In this document: one piece after another, positions 1-10,442 of the stretch
How positions within the stretch are numbered: position 1 is the first letter of the stretch
Layout: every line of letters starts with the position of its first letter
Assembly: GCA_029964075.1 (NCBI GenBank)
Contig: CM057135.1
Span: forward strand, 8,892,863-8,956,862
Length of the DNA stretch: 64,000 nt
Reading direction: 5' to 3'
Origin: Patiria pectinifera
Taxonomy: Eukaryota > Echinodermata > Asteroidea > Valvatida > Asterinidae
The notes under the pieces: model-generated
Told to the model about the DNA's origin: nothing
Databases searched by the model: none
Seen by the model: the letters and a program-made list of their open reading frames with translations, nothing else
Made by a program: the position numbers and the translations under genes

Positions 1-640
1 TCTGCCGACCCGACGAGCGGCTGTGGGGAAGGCCAGGCGCTCAGGGAACACACTCACTCGCGCTCTCACGCAAACCTCACGAACACACTCGGGGAAGGGT
101 TAACGTCCAATGAATAGATCAGACACTCGGGTATTTAGGGCTTCACTGCTTTATTATAACCACTTGGAGACCCAATAAGATGCGTCCTACTTAGGTGCGT
201 CCTACTAAGGTGTGTCCTACTTAAGTGTAAGAATTGGCCCCTTTCCAATAATCGTCAAGAACTGGAATGCTTCCTGTACCAACCAGATTTCCTAATCCCT
301 GCACTCACCGGAACTAAACCAGTGCTCTTCCTGAGTGAGAGACTGACCACAGCTGTACTACACACGCTTCAGCAACTCCAAGTCTCTGAGCGGGAACTGT
401 GCTACGCTTCGCGCCACAATTAACAGCTTAAGCACACAACGTCAGCAGTGCAATGGGAGAGTGCAATCCATGGACGAGTGAAATGGAAGAGAGCGAGTGC
501 GCGCGCGACACGCGCTTATATACCCGCGCTGGGTACCAACCAGCCACGCAACTTGCGCGCTGTACAACAGACAGAAGTCCGCGTACCAATCAAATAAACT
601 ACGGTGAACCTAGCGCGCCAATATTAACTGTTCCGCTACA
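1..640 (-). mobile_element. Partial LTR (solo or end of an LTR retroelement)
   Basis: Read on the minus strand, the block starts TGTAGCGGAACAG at 640, as an LTR would. It has a TATATAAGCGCG promoter-like box (about 513-522) and, further on, an AATAAA signal (150-155). This order matches U3-R of an LTR and resembles the promoter layout of the intact LTRs near 29 and 35 kb, without sequence identity to them. Three direct repeats of about 17 bp (consensus around gtgcgtcctact) lie at 179-228. The other end is outside the window, so I cannot say whether this is a solo LTR or the 5' LTR of an element lying to the left. Confidence 0.5.
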
Positions 641-1612
641 ATATAATTGTGTAGTAAGGCCCTAAATGATGTAGACATGTATGTCCAATATATGTGTTCA
701 TGCATCATTGGACCGTTTTAGTAAATTTTCGGCCAACTTTGACAGATTATTTTGTGACAAACGAGTTTAACAGAAAATTTGACACAATGGATTTTTTTTG
801 ACAGATTTCTGCAAAAATGGTTTTAGGTCCTATTTGACCCAAAAAAAATAGCTAATCTGAAAAAATTGTACATTTTTAAAAAACGCCACAATCTTTTCAA
901 ACAAATCTAGCTTGCAATATTACAACATCTGCATTTGATTTTGTTAAGTGCATTTTTATAGTGTATTTCGAGTAATTGTTGGGAATTTCACAGATTTCTG
1001 ACAGATTTTTAAAGCGCATTCATACGTAGCAGAATTTGACCATTTTAAACTATAATTATAATGTCCAATCATTGTTGAGGCTGTCTGACTGTTATAAAGA
1101 AACCTGGATTTCTGTACTTCTGTGCATTTGCTAAGAAGCATCACATAAACAATAGCCCTTTTTAACACAGTTGAAATCTGTTTAATCATGCAGCAAGCAA
1201 TATGCGCCTTCGATTGCGAAACCAATCGCATCACAGCCCATTTTAAGAAGCCATAATTCATTGCGAAAGAAAGGCAGATCAACATGGATTCAGCATTCGG
1301 CATATAAACAAATATATAGGTAAGTACAAATTCCTTTGTTTATGATAAACAGTCAGAGTCAGTGTTTTCCACAGACATTATAACACAGCAAAAATGTTGC
1401 AGATTTCATTGCATTTGCCATGTTTGCAGAGGCATTTAGGGCAAAAAAAATCTTCTGCTTCTGATTACTTTCCTTTCAAAAATAGGGTCGGTAGGTCGGA
1501 AGTTTTTTTTTTTTGCTGATTGTTTGGGATATTCAATTATATGCGCAATATCAGCCTGAACTATTTCTATTGCATTACAAAAGCTATACAAAAAAATGGC
1601 TACAAAAAGTGA
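641..1612. other. Non-coding stretch, no gene seen
   Basis: AT-rich sequence without a convincing coding exon. Open frames here are short and show no domain motif. A small block near 1485-1515 (agggtcggtaggtcgg followed by a T run) belongs to a short repeat also seen near 2253, 15500 and 54500. Confidence 0.5.
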
Positions 1613-2045
1613 TTAAAACTTACCTAATTATTGTAAATATATTTACGGTGGATAATTCTTAAAAATAATGGAAAATTCAGGTTGTTCATACCATATGCAC
1701 AACACTAGTCAAGACACGCTGCATCGTATCACTCGAAACACGAGTAGTACGACCTCGAAATGAACTTATGAACTGGGAAAATACAGACAAGAGAGATCAA
1801 GTTCTATGAATTAACTTGCAAAAATGTTCTTTCTCCATCTGTGTTTTCATGGCTTTTTTACGATGTCGAATCAACCAGTTGACAGGGGACCGCGGCCAGC
1901 GATGCATAGCTATGCACATACTGGTTACCGCATTCATCATGCCTTCTTAATTGGCCCTTTCGCGGCGCGGCAGGAACCAGTCATCGCTGCATTGAGCTAG
2001 CATTATGCATGTGGTTATCAATATCACTGCGACATCGATCGATCT
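1613..2045 (+). repeat. Unknown interspersed repeat, copy 1 of 4
   Basis: Begins with aaacttacctaattattg and continues through ttacggtggataattctt into a GC-richer centre. Related sequence lies at about 20400-20790 (minus), 38340-38665 (minus) and 51120-51480 (plus). Shared words include the 5' head and an internal ATGGAGAAAGA...TTAATTCA..AGAAC block read on the minus strand of this copy. No coding capacity or target-site duplication was found. It could be a SINE or a non-autonomous DNA element. Confidence 0.45.
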
Positions 2046-2252
2046 TAAGCGAACTTGTAAAAACAAGAAGTTTCTTTTAAAAAAAATAGCTAATAGAAAT
2101 AGGAAACCAAATCAATACAAGCATTTTTGATGCAAAACTTTAAGGCTTGTTGAGAAGTGTGTTGTGAAGACAGAAAACAGGAGGTTTTTTCAATTATTTA
2201 TTCCTTTACTATCGTATTTTTTTTGGACTTGCCAATAAAGTTTTTAAGGTTG

Positions 2253-2311
2253 CGGCCTAAAAATATAGGGTCGGTCGGGTAACCTGAAGCAGATATTAAT
2301 TTTTTTGGCCT
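2253..2311. repeat. Short GGCC-ended palindromic repeat
   Basis: A 59-bp unit starting ggcctaaaaa and ending tttttttggcc, with agggtcggtcgggtaacc between. Related fragments occur near 1485, 15493-15570 and 54500-54590, all carrying a GGCC-A-run and a gggtcgg-like word. Probably a tiny MITE family. Confidence 0.4.
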
Positions 2312-2565
2312 AATCCATAAATTTTCGGACTGTGCCTGTAACATGTATGGGGCTTCCAAAAGGTAGATCCAGCAGGAAGTGCTCAAAACTGTTTGGACTG
2401 GCCTCCTGTGGTGTAAGGATTTTAAAAGGGAACGGGGAATCATGACAATTTTTCTTGCATTGTTCTTGTCAAAATTCATAACTTGTGTCAGCAGTGGCTT
2501 TGAAAGGGAATATTTTTCTTTGAAACTAGAAAATGAACTTTACTGATTTAATTTGGATCTTGCAG

Positions 2566-2729
2566 GGCGTGGTGTGTATGCAGACAAAGAGTTTGCACGG
2601 AAAAGCCTCCTCCTGGAGTATCAGGGAGGACTCATATCCTATAAAGAAGCCTTGAAACGAGAGAAAAGCTACACCGCAGAGGATGGAAGTTTTCTATATT
2701 TTTTTCATGCATCGCTCTAATAAGAAATG
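2566..2729 (+). CDS. Exon: N-terminal half of a KMT5A-like SET domain
   Basis: Flanked by a tgcag acceptor and a gtaaaa donor. The frame beginning with RGVYADKEF continues LLLEYQGGLISYKEALKRE, matching the start of the SET domain of H4K20 methyltransferase KMT5A (GRGV...EY.G.LI...A.KRE), which binds the methyl donor and substrate. The KMT5A-style YFF segment follows. A run of seven T at 2699-2705 breaks the frame: downstream the register that fits the family (SNKK) is offset by one base. That register splices in phase into the next exon (TG + C gives Cys, then LDAT). The break is either a mutation or an assembly error. Exons upstream of the SET domain were not found. The family is clear; activity of this copy is doubtful. 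Confidence 0.75.
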
Positions 2730-3883
2730 GTAAAATGATACATTTCATTATTTGTTTGGTATACATATGTGAACATGTAGTCGTTGGGTTATATGAATGA
2801 AAACTATATAGCAAATGCTAGGAAGTTTCAGAAAAATAAAAGCATTTTCTTTGGAGTAAATATTCATATAAATACATATGAATATAAGGGGCCATTCAGA
2901 ATTTTCAATGTTTTAAAATTTCGACTTTTTTCCCAAATTATTTTGACCCACCCACCCACCCACCCACCCCTTATTTCAATTAATAACAAACTGAACATGG
3001 ACATGTACATGTACTTGCATGTACATGTACTTGAACACCATGTACATGTGTGTCTAGTTCAGTGACGGCGTGAAGTTGTCGGTCTTCCTCTTTTATGTGA
3101 TAAAATATATGTGATACCTCACCAACAAGTATCTTTTAACGAAATTCAATCAGAGTATTTATCAATTTTTAAAAAAAATGTTTAGTTGTTGTGTTACTTG
3201 TTGGTGTCCCTGCCACACTGTTCGATGGTGTAGCCGTGTGTGAATAGAGTCTGGTGACTGTACATAGACATTTTTTTGAATAAAAGTTGAATCGTTCATT
3301 CATGTGCACTTGTTATGCAATGCAGGGGCAGTGGTTCAAGGATATCTATGTCGACATGCAAAAAGTGTTCAAGAACGCGACTTGAATGCTTTTATGTGTT
3401 CACAATACAAAGACGCTGTTTAGATATTTCACAGTGTGACACAGTGAGAAATTTTGGAATCATAATGGCGTCAGCGATACTTGCTGGGGAGCTCTTTCGT
3501 ACGACTTTCTGTACTTTGGTACTGTTGTTTCCAGGACAATATTGTTCGTACGGTAAACCGACGTACCCAGATTTTTAAAGACGAAATTGCCGACCTCAAA
3601 CTTGTTAGTGCCATATTTGGCAACTATATGTGCGTTATTACTTTAATTAAACAAATGAACAGGTTAATTAAACATAGTACCATTGAAGGTACCTAAAAGT
3701 AAACATAATAGCACAGAAGACCGACAGACGAACATAAAATGTTCAAAAATAAACATATTTGTCTGGATAATTTTTTAGGGCGTTACCGGCAAGTTAACAC
3801 AAACTTGGTGTCAAATAGATCATGGGAATTACTTTTCTTTGACTTTTCATACAAGTTTACATAAACTTTAACTGTATGACCTG
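2730..3883. other. Intron with simple repeats
   Basis: No exon recognised. Holds an (accc)n tract at about 2944-2970 and an alternating acatgtac-rich tract at about 2998-3050. The block 3560-3620 (aaattgccgacctcaaactt) is shared with 15555-15580, marking an interspersed repeat. Confidence 0.5.
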
Positions 3884-4046
3884 CAGTGGCGTAGCCACGG
3901 GGGGGGGGGGGGGGCGACCCCCCCATAAAATCTTGTCGCCCCCCCAGTCGCCTCCCCCACTGAGATTTCATTGATCTACATGACGCCCCCCCCCCCATGA
4001 AATGTTCCAGCGCCCCCCCCCTGAAAAATTCCTGGCTACGCCACTG
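3884..4046. mobile_element. MITE with CAGTGGCGTAGCCA termini
   Basis: 163 bp, starting CAGTGGCGTAGCCA and ending TGGCTACGCCACTG, an exact 14-bp inverted repeat. The interior has several long G or C runs. The termini resemble widespread hAT-type MITEs. No clear 8-bp target duplication is visible. Confidence 0.75.
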
Positions 4047-4522
4047 ACAGTTCTATCTTTCTTTTTTTCTTCTTTTTTTTCTTTTTTTCCATGCAAAGTG
4101 AATTTCGATTTTAAATTATTCAGCTTGACCCACCCACCCACAATTTGGAAAAAAGATCGAAATTTTAAAACATTGAAAATTCTGAATGGCCTCTAAGTTT
4201 TCTTTACCCGTCCAGCATTTAACTAAACATCAGGTAGCAAGTGTTTCTTATTGTTTGATTGATTGCATGGACGAATGGTAGTCACAGCATTGTTTGTACT
4301 TGAATTTTTCAGGAAGACCTCCAATACGTTTTGTACATGATTGCCAAATTTGGGACCTTCGGGAATTGGGGACCCTATTTTCCTCTATTATTCAATGTCC
4401 CCTATTGAAGTGTTGAACATTTAGTTTGTGTGTGTAGGTGCACCATATGATCTTGCACAACCGCAGTGCAGGTTTAATCATAATGTTCATATATAATGCC
4501 TCAATTAATATAATTTTAATAG

Positions 4523-4718
4523 CTTGGATGCGACACACTCTACTGGCTGTGGCAGAATGGTTAATGATGCAGTTAACCCACGAGCTAATTGCAAAATGCG
4601 GATTGTTGACAACTGCAAAGATGGCAAGCCTCATTTGTGCCCGTTTGCTACTAAAGACATTGCTGTTGATGACGAGCTCAGGTTTGACTACGGAGTCTCC
4701 GACCTGCCATGGAGAAAG
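4523..4718 (+). CDS. Exon: C-terminal half of a KMT5A-like SET domain
   Basis: Acceptor taatag and donor gtatat bound 196 bp. The encoded segment starts with Leu-Asp-Ala-Thr after a Cys completed across the splice, then GRMVND (family: GRL(I/V)N), NCKM, a hydrophobic GKPHLCPFATKDIAV stretch and DELRFDYG (family: GEEL.YDYG). These are the C-terminal SET motifs that form the AdoMet pocket and active-site Tyr. It ends PWRK, as in the multi-copy KMT5A-like proteins of fishes and invertebrates that I recall. The frame is intact and leaves phase 0. With the exon at 2566 it makes a complete SET domain, predicted to methylate lysine on histone or another substrate. Substrate specificity is inferred only. 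Confidence 0.8.
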
Positions 4719-5863
4719 GTATATTTACACAATTTTTTGAAGTACCGATATATATATATGCACAATAAAAGCAGGCTATAAGTGTATAAGGTATACTGTA
4801 CAGTGCTTGAAGAAAAGGAGTTGAATTTTAAAGGAGAGGCCACATGCAATTGACTAGTCTGGTATGAAGCATTTTTTTTTTTGTATATAAATACAAAAAC
4901 AATACAATGTTTCTTAAAAAAAATTGCTGGACAAAAAGTTGGACTGATTTTTTAAATGATGTTCAAGGTCAAATGTGATGTATGAATTTCAAACAATACT
5001 AGAGATTATGGATGTGAACAACCACAGAGCTGTCCCAATATTGGACAGTACAAAATGATTTTCCACAAAAAAAGTAACTATTGAAATTGAAATTATAACC
5101 TTCAATAATTGCACTCATTGTTGTCATAACATGACAACAATAAACAGCACAGTAATAATGATGCAATATAATCATCTGTCAACATAGCTTCATATTAATG
5201 TGATGTTTCATCCAAATCAGATGAATATTTCATGAGACATGATATAAGGGTCTAAAATTAACACTTCCAGTAAAACCAAAAGTGAGGGTCATATGACCTT
5301 GACGCAGTTTTCATCTGTAACACTTCACTATATACATACCAAGTTTGAGATCAATCCGTCCATCAGTACTATAGTTATAAAACTGTACAAAAAAAAAAAA
5401 TTAATTGATGTCATGTAAGTTACCCTAGATGAAGTCAAGATGACGAAAAGTTACGGCATACATCTTCAGATGATGGTTAAAGGGAATATACAACATTTGC
5501 AGACATCAAAAAACAAAACTACCAAATTATCACCCAATACCTCACCGACGTTTAGTGAATGACAGTCTAAAACATCCTGTAAAATCTGTGTAAAATCTAT
5601 TTTGCTTGATTTGATTTTCCTAGCATCTAAGTGTAACTATATTTGCTATAAAATACTAACACCCCCAAATCCATCCATTTTTAAAAATTACAGCTTAAAC
5701 AAATGTTGTATGTTCCATTTAATGACTTTGTAAAGTTTAAAGTTGATCAGATTTAAAATAATTCCCAAAGTGGCTTGTAGAATCTAAAAAGTATACAAAG
5801 TCTTTGGGAAAAGTGAAAAAAAAATCTGAAGAAAAATAATCATTCTATCAATTTTCTTTTCAG
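4719..5863. other. Intron with palindromic repeat debris
   Basis: No exon recognised. Contains hairpins at about 5031-5050 (CTGTCC...GGACAG) and 5119-5141 (TTGTTGTCAT...ATGACAACAA). At about 5265-5400 a stretch (ggtcatatgaccttg..., accaagtttgagatcaat) resembles one diverged core unit of the Helentron-like repeat at 25.1-26.0 kb. Confidence 0.4.
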
Positions 5864-5930
5864 AGTCTACTGCAACTAAAAGTTGTGGAGAATCCTCTTC
5901 CAAAGGCTTTCATTCTGTGGCCTCAGAGCG
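5864..5930 (+). CDS. Candidate short exon after the SET domain
   Basis: Preceded by a pyrimidine tract and cag, followed by gtatgt. Using an AG two bases further on (exon from 5866), phase 0 from the SET exon gives a Ser/Glu-rich segment (STATKSCGESSSKGFHS), typical of linkers in this family. Using the first AG gives SLLQLKVVENPLPKAF. The end phase does not join directly to the acidic frame of the exon at 12253, so at least one exon is missing or the boundary is wrong. Confidence 0.4.
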
Positions 5931-6084
5931 GTATGTCATTAGTTTCCAGTTGGCCTGAGCACTTTATCCTTTACTAGGTTTTATTTTTGTAAACACTTTC
6001 CTTTGACAAATTAACAAGGAATTCATGCCCTTATAGCTTTAAAGTATTTATTCACTCCACATTTGTTATACAGTATTTGCTATT

Positions 6085-6325
6085 AATAAATACCTTGGAG
6101 AGTTGATGGTTTCTGATTGGTCGAGACTCCATCACGTAGCCGTGCATTAACGGTGATAATGACCGACTTCAAAGAACAAGCAAAAAAATGGCCCCTGAAC
6201 CAGCATTGATCCAGCCCCATGGAAGGCAATGATTGGCAAAATTTACAACGGTCATACGGCAGCTTGTAACAAGCGGTCACCCCCAAACCTGGTCATTATC
6301 ACGCAGTGAAGACCGGTTCCTCACA
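6085..6325. repeat. Short element with inner inverted repeat
   Basis: GTGATAATGACC at 6153-6164 is exactly mirrored by GGTCATTATCAC at 6291-6302. The flanks contain gattggtcgag and accggttcc. No coding. Possibly a MITE next to the LINE 3' end; true ends are not determined. Confidence 0.35.
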
Positions 6326-6488
6326 CTGTTATTCCCTTAGGAATGTTTAGGAGTATTATTTACATTCAAGCTTTGGTATATGAAAGGAATTGAAATCAAT
6401 GTCCTCCTGAAAATTGGTAAGAGGTCAATGGTCTTTCCATTGGTTTTATTCTTCCATGCTGTTACAAACATGTTCATAACAATTCTGT

Positions 6489-6898
6489 TCACAATTTGGT
6501 GTGTGATCTGGTGTGTGGGATAGTGAATCTGGAACTGTGTCCTCTGGTAGATATAGATAATTGAGTAAGGTAGTTGTTCCATGGGATGTCGACCAAGTTG
6601 TATCTGATCTTGTACATCATCTGCAGGCGATTTTGGTGACGACGTTCCTGTAGTGAGGGCCAGTCAAGATGTTCTAACATGGATGTAACACTGCTGGTTC
6701 TTCATAATCGCCCATGACGAAATGAGCCGAACTTCGTTGGACTTGCTCAAGTTTCTTGGTATTCCGTTGGGTATGTGGATCCCATGAAGCTGCTGCAAAT
6801 TCGACAGATGGACGAATGAAGGTGGTGTAGACAGCGTCTTTGACTTTCTGGTTGCTGTGGTTCAGATTACGGGAGAAGAAGGCCTTGGTGCCGGTCAC
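6489..6898 (-). pseudogene. LINE ORF2 C-terminal region
   Basis: Frame 6674-6898 holds AFFSRNLNHSNQKVKDAVYT and FAAASWDPHTQRNTKKLE, the post-RT thumb region of CR1-like LINEs (R.L......K..AY.T.VRP.LEYA..VWDP). Frame 6489-6680 continues with WPSLQERRHQNRLQMMYKI (family: W..L..RR...RL...YKI). The two are in different registers. The 3' part runs to about 6330. Confidence 0.75.
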
Positions 6899-6938
6899 TT
6901 TCCTGGTGATGTTGTCGATATGAGTGTTGAAGCTCAGC

Positions 6939-7450
6939 CTAGAATCTATGTGGACTCACAGGTATCTGGCAGAGGTGGAGACCCCCAAGACATGACCATG
7001 GATGGAAGGGCTTCCGCTTGTGGGTGACTTGGACAACCTGGCACTTTGTAGCATTACAGTGCATCAGCCATTTGGCTTCCCAGTCTTGGAGGGCGTCTAG
7101 ATCTTGCTGGAGGCTGGCGGTGTCATCAATTGAGGTGATATGTCTATACAAAACACTGTCATCGGCAAATAATCTACATGTGGTTGTTGTACTTCTGATG
7201 CATTCAGGCAGGTCGTTGATGTAGATTAGGAAGAGTAGGCAACCAAGGACACTCCCCTGTGGAACCACGGATGAGACGATGGATTCACTACTCTTCTGCC
7301 CATCAACGAGTACAGATTGGGAACAAGAGTGTGCTGGACTTTCTTCAGTAGATGTCGATGTGGCACTTTATCGAATGCCTTCTCGTAATCAAGCAGGACC
7401 ACGTCAATTTGTGACTTGCTGTCCAGTCCCTTGGTGAGGTCATCCAACAT
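6939..7450 (-). pseudogene. LINE RT palm, two shifted frames
   Basis: At 7226-7450 the minus frame has DVVLLDYEKAFDKVPH, the RT palm motif with the first catalytic Asp. At 6939-7268 a second frame has VPQGSVLG then LFLIYINDLP and CRLFADDSVLY, the catalytic FADD box. The two frames overlap in different registers, with sequence missing between them, so RT is inactive in this copy. Confidence 0.8.
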
Positions 7451-7455
7451 ATATA

Positions 7456-8553
7456 TCAGTTGCGTTTCGCAGGATCTGTATTTGCGGAAACCACAATGAA
7501 TGATGTGCTCGCACAGTTTGCAGAGTACAGATATTGGTAGTTGGCGGCATCAGAGCGACTTCCCTTTTTGAAAAATGGGACTACTTGCGCTATCTTCCAT
7601 TGTGATGGTACCCTCCCTTGGTCGATTGAAGCCTGAAAAAGTAACGGTGCTGCAGGAGCAAACTCCACAGCCGTCTGTTTTAGCAGCATGGTAGGTATCC
7701 CATCTGGTCCAGAGGCAGTGAAGGGCTTGAGATTTTTCAGGAGTTTAATCACTCCATTCTCGCTCACAGTGATGTTTTCCATTTCAGGATAATTGCTGGT
7801 GCCTAGGTCAGGTAGTGGAGCTCCGTTGTCAGTTGAGAAAACCGATGTGAATTGCCGGTTCAGAATGTTGGCTTTGGCCTTGGGATCTGTGTGTAGAAAG
7901 CCTCCTTCTTTCACAGGTGCAACACCCATAAGATCACATCGCTTGGCTTTCACGAGAGCACCCAACTTCTTGCTCCTACAACCTGCTGGTACGCTGTGGA
8001 TGATGTCATGGACATACGTATTGTAGGAATTTCGGCAGATTTTTTTAGCCTCATTCTTTAAACGCTTGAAGCGAATCCAGTCTCTGGTTTTGTTTGTGCG
8101 ACGAGCCTTTTTGAAGGCACGACCCTTTTGTCTCGGGATGTGTTTTGATTTAGAGTTGAACCACGGTTGATTGACTCTTGTGGAGCTAAGCTTAGATAGA
8201 ACACAGTCGTTGATGATATCTTCAAGCTCCAGTTGCAGGGCAGTAGCAAGGTCTTCAACTGGCGTTGAAGTAGTGAGCTTTGAAATGAAATCATCTGACA
8301 TCTGATGGACTCTCGAGCCGATGGTGACAAGGTCGGCCCTTTTCCAGAGCAGAATCTTGCGCCGAACTGGTTTCCTCCTATAGGCACGGGCGTTCGCGTC
8401 CATGAATACCATGTCATGGTCGCTTAAGGCTGGGAGACCCGAGCATCTGTTAGTGAGGGAGGGTCTGTTGGTCAAGATGATGTCCAGAGTGTTGTCCCCT
8501 CTGGTAGGAAAATTGACCATTTGCTCAAGGCCAGCTGTATCAAGCAGGTTCAA
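7456..8553 (-). CDS. LINE endonuclease end and RT fingers (copy-1 frame)
   Basis: 365 codons. Starts inside the endonuclease C-terminus (NFPTRGDNTLDIILTNRP, SDHDMVFM). A basic linker follows, then the start of RT: ENGVIKLLKNL, ASGPDGIPTMLLK and IAQVVPFFKKG, the conserved fingers of CR1/jockey-type RTs. Soon after ANYQ, where such RTs read NYRPISL, the frame loses homology, so a small deletion lies here. The duplicated block supplies most of this frame. Confidence 0.75.
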   Translation of the reverse strand: MNLLDTAGLEQMVNFPTRGDNTLDIILTNRPSLTNRCSGLPALSDHDMVFMDANARAYRRKPVRRKILLWKRADLVTIGSRVHQMSDDFISKLTTSTPVEDLATALQLELEDIINDCVLSKLSSTRVNQPWFNSKSKHIPRQKGRAFKKARRTNKTRDWIRFKRLKNEAKKICRNSYNTYVHDIIHSVPAGCRSKKLGALVKAKRCDLMGVAPVKEGGFLHTDPKAKANILNRQFTSVFSTDNGAPLPDLGTSNYPEMENITVSENGVIKLLKNLKPFTASGPDGIPTMLLKQTAVEFAPAAPLLFQASIDQGRVPSQWKIAQVVPFFKKGSRSDAANYQYLYSANCASTSFIVVSANTDPAKRN

Positions 8554-8754
8554 GAAGGAATCATATATAGCCAGTGAGTATTGATGGGAAGCGACACTGT
8601 AGGTTTCCCAGGTGATATCTGGTAGGTTTATATCACCAGCAATCCACCTGCTACACCTGGGTTACTTTGACAAAGATGACTGATGGCGCTAATGAGATCC
8701 TCCATATACTTGAGGTCATTTTTGGGAGGTCTATACACAGATGCTAGTACAATG
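7810..8754. repeat. Tandem duplication in the LINE, copy 1
   Basis: Repeats at an offset of 948 bp as 8758-9702, with a 3-base TGT filler at 8755-8757. I saw no mismatch between the copies, and both carry the same frameshift near the endonuclease motif. The unit covers the end of the endonuclease and the start of the RT region. Such identity means a very recent event or an assembly duplication. Confidence 0.9.
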
Positions 8755-8757
8755 TGT

Positions 8758-9702
8758 AGGTAGTGGAGCTCCGTTGTCAGTTGAGAAAACCGATGTGAAT
8801 TGCCGGTTCAGAATGTTGGCTTTGGCCTTGGGATCTGTGTGTAGAAAGCCTCCTTCTTTCACAGGTGCAACACCCATAAGATCACATCGCTTGGCTTTCA
8901 CGAGAGCACCCAACTTCTTGCTCCTACAACCTGCTGGTACGCTGTGGATGATGTCATGGACATACGTATTGTAGGAATTTCGGCAGATTTTTTTAGCCTC
9001 ATTCTTTAAACGCTTGAAGCGAATCCAGTCTCTGGTTTTGTTTGTGCGACGAGCCTTTTTGAAGGCACGACCCTTTTGTCTCGGGATGTGTTTTGATTTA
9101 GAGTTGAACCACGGTTGATTGACTCTTGTGGAGCTAAGCTTAGATAGAACACAGTCGTTGATGATATCTTCAAGCTCCAGTTGCAGGGCAGTAGCAAGGT
9201 CTTCAACTGGCGTTGAAGTAGTGAGCTTTGAAATGAAATCATCTGACATCTGATGGACTCTCGAGCCGATGGTGACAAGGTCGGCCCTTTTCCAGAGCAG
9301 AATCTTGCGCCGAACTGGTTTCCTCCTATAGGCACGGGCGTTCGCGTCCATGAATACCATGTCATGGTCGCTTAAGGCTGGGAGACCCGAGCATCTGTTA
9401 GTGAGGGAGGGTCTGTTGGTCAAGATGATGTCCAGAGTGTTGTCCCCTCTGGTAGGAAAATTGACCATTTGCTCAAGGCCAGCTGTATCAAGCAGGTTCA
9501 AGAAGGAATCATATATAGCCAGTGAGTATTGATGGGAAGCGACACTGTAGGTTTCCCAGGTGATATCTGGTAGGTTTATATCACCAGCAATCCACCTGCT
9601 ACACCTGGGTTACTTTGACAAAGATGACTGATGGCGCTAATGAGATCCTCCATATACTTGAGGTCATTTTTGGGAGGTCTATACACAGATGCTAGTACAA
9701 TG
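8758..9702. repeat. Tandem duplication in the LINE, copy 2
   Basis: Second copy of the 945-bp unit. It joins the intact upstream LINE sequence at about 9703. The minus-strand frame in it encodes LLDTAGLEQMVNFPTRGDN and the post-endonuclease linker, identical to that of copy 1. Confidence 0.9.
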
Positions 9703-10442
9703 GTCTGGTTGTCGTTGATGATCTTCGCAGCGACAATCTCTGCATCTGACTTGATGGTAATCAGGTGGCTATTAAGGCTGTTGTGGACGCCAAGAAGTAC
9801 ACCTCCGTAACCGTCCCTACGATCACAACGATAAATGTCATATCCAGGTGGGAAAACTTCTCCATTGGCGATGTTTGGTTTCAGCCATGTTTCGCACCCA
9901 AAAACAACATCTGGCTTGGTAGCATCAAGAACACTCCAGAATTCTGCACGCTTTGGAAAAATGCTCTGGAAGTTCACTTCAAGTAGGCGGAGATTCTTGA
10001 GAGTTTGGTTGCTATTTCTGTTGTTTGGTGATGAATTGGCGAGAGGAGAACCTGGACGGTGAGAACTGGTGGAACTCGTTGAAGAGTGGGTCTCAGAATT
10101 TGAAGCGCTGTAATTGGACTCATCTATTATTGTTGAGTCAAAAAGCCCAGATGAAAAGTTGGGTAAACCACAACGATAACACTCCCAGGGGAGATCACTG
10201 CGCACAAGGGTATCGAGGGCAGAGTCTGTTAGGCCCACGCGGTCTGAATGAAACCACACGTCACATGATTCGCACAGGATGCTGGCTTTAGCACCTTTAT
10301 AGCTGGTGCAGGCCCTGGTACACTCTCCGCAGGGATACGTAGGTGTGTGGGGGCCAGGGTTGCGTTCAATATCACCAGCAAGCAGAAGTTGCTGATTTAG
10401 GTAGCAAAATGCTAAGTTCACAAAAATAACAATATAAATCAT
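9576..10442 (-). CDS. LINE N-terminal ORF: 2A-like signal, PHD-like zinc finger, endonuclease
   Basis: 288 codons. Residues 1-20 are a hydrophobic segment (MIYIVIFVNLAFCYL), followed at about 23-31 by GDIERNPGP, which fits the D-x-E-x-NPGP 2A ribosome-skipping consensus. Some LINEs carry 2A at exactly this N-terminal place, where it can double as a signal sequence. Residues about 37-92 have C..C...C..C....H...W.C..C spacing (CESCDVWFH, WECYRC), a PHD-like finger. A Ser-rich linker follows, then an APE-type endonuclease from about residue 150 (CETWL, YRCDRRDGYGGV, ASVYRPP). The frame is cut after LLVI by a one-base loss. The endonuclease continues in another register (AGDINLPDITW) across 9590. 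Confidence 0.8.
   Translation of the reverse strand: MIYIVIFVNLAFCYLNQQLLLAGDIERNPGPHTPTYPCGECTRACTSYKGAKASILCESCDVWFHSDRVGLTDSALDTLVRSDLPWECYRCGLPNFSSGLFDSTIIDESNYSASNSETHSSTSSTSSHRPGSPLANSSPNNRNSNQTLKNLRLLEVNFQSIFPKRAEFWSVLDATKPDVVFGCETWLKPNIANGEVFPPGYDIYRCDRRDGYGGVLLGVHNSLNSHLITIKSDAEIVAAKIINDNQTIVLASVYRPPKNDLKYMEDLISAISHLCQSNPGVAGGLLVI

Larger units (their letters stand above)
6330..10442 (-). mobile_element. Non-LTR retrotransposon (CR1/L2-like LINE) with 2A-like peptide, degenerate
   Basis: Read right to left: 2A-like motif, PHD-like finger, APE-type endonuclease, reverse transcriptase with FADD, and a C-terminal region. The layout matches LINEs of the CR1/L2/Crack group. Frames are broken by a one-base loss near 9590, a frame jump and deletion near 7455-7500, another near 7240-7300, and later shifts. 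A 945-bp tandem duplication lies inside. It occupies the intron between the exons near 5.9 and 12.25 kb of the SET gene, in opposite orientation. No LINE-type target duplication was found. Confidence 0.85.
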
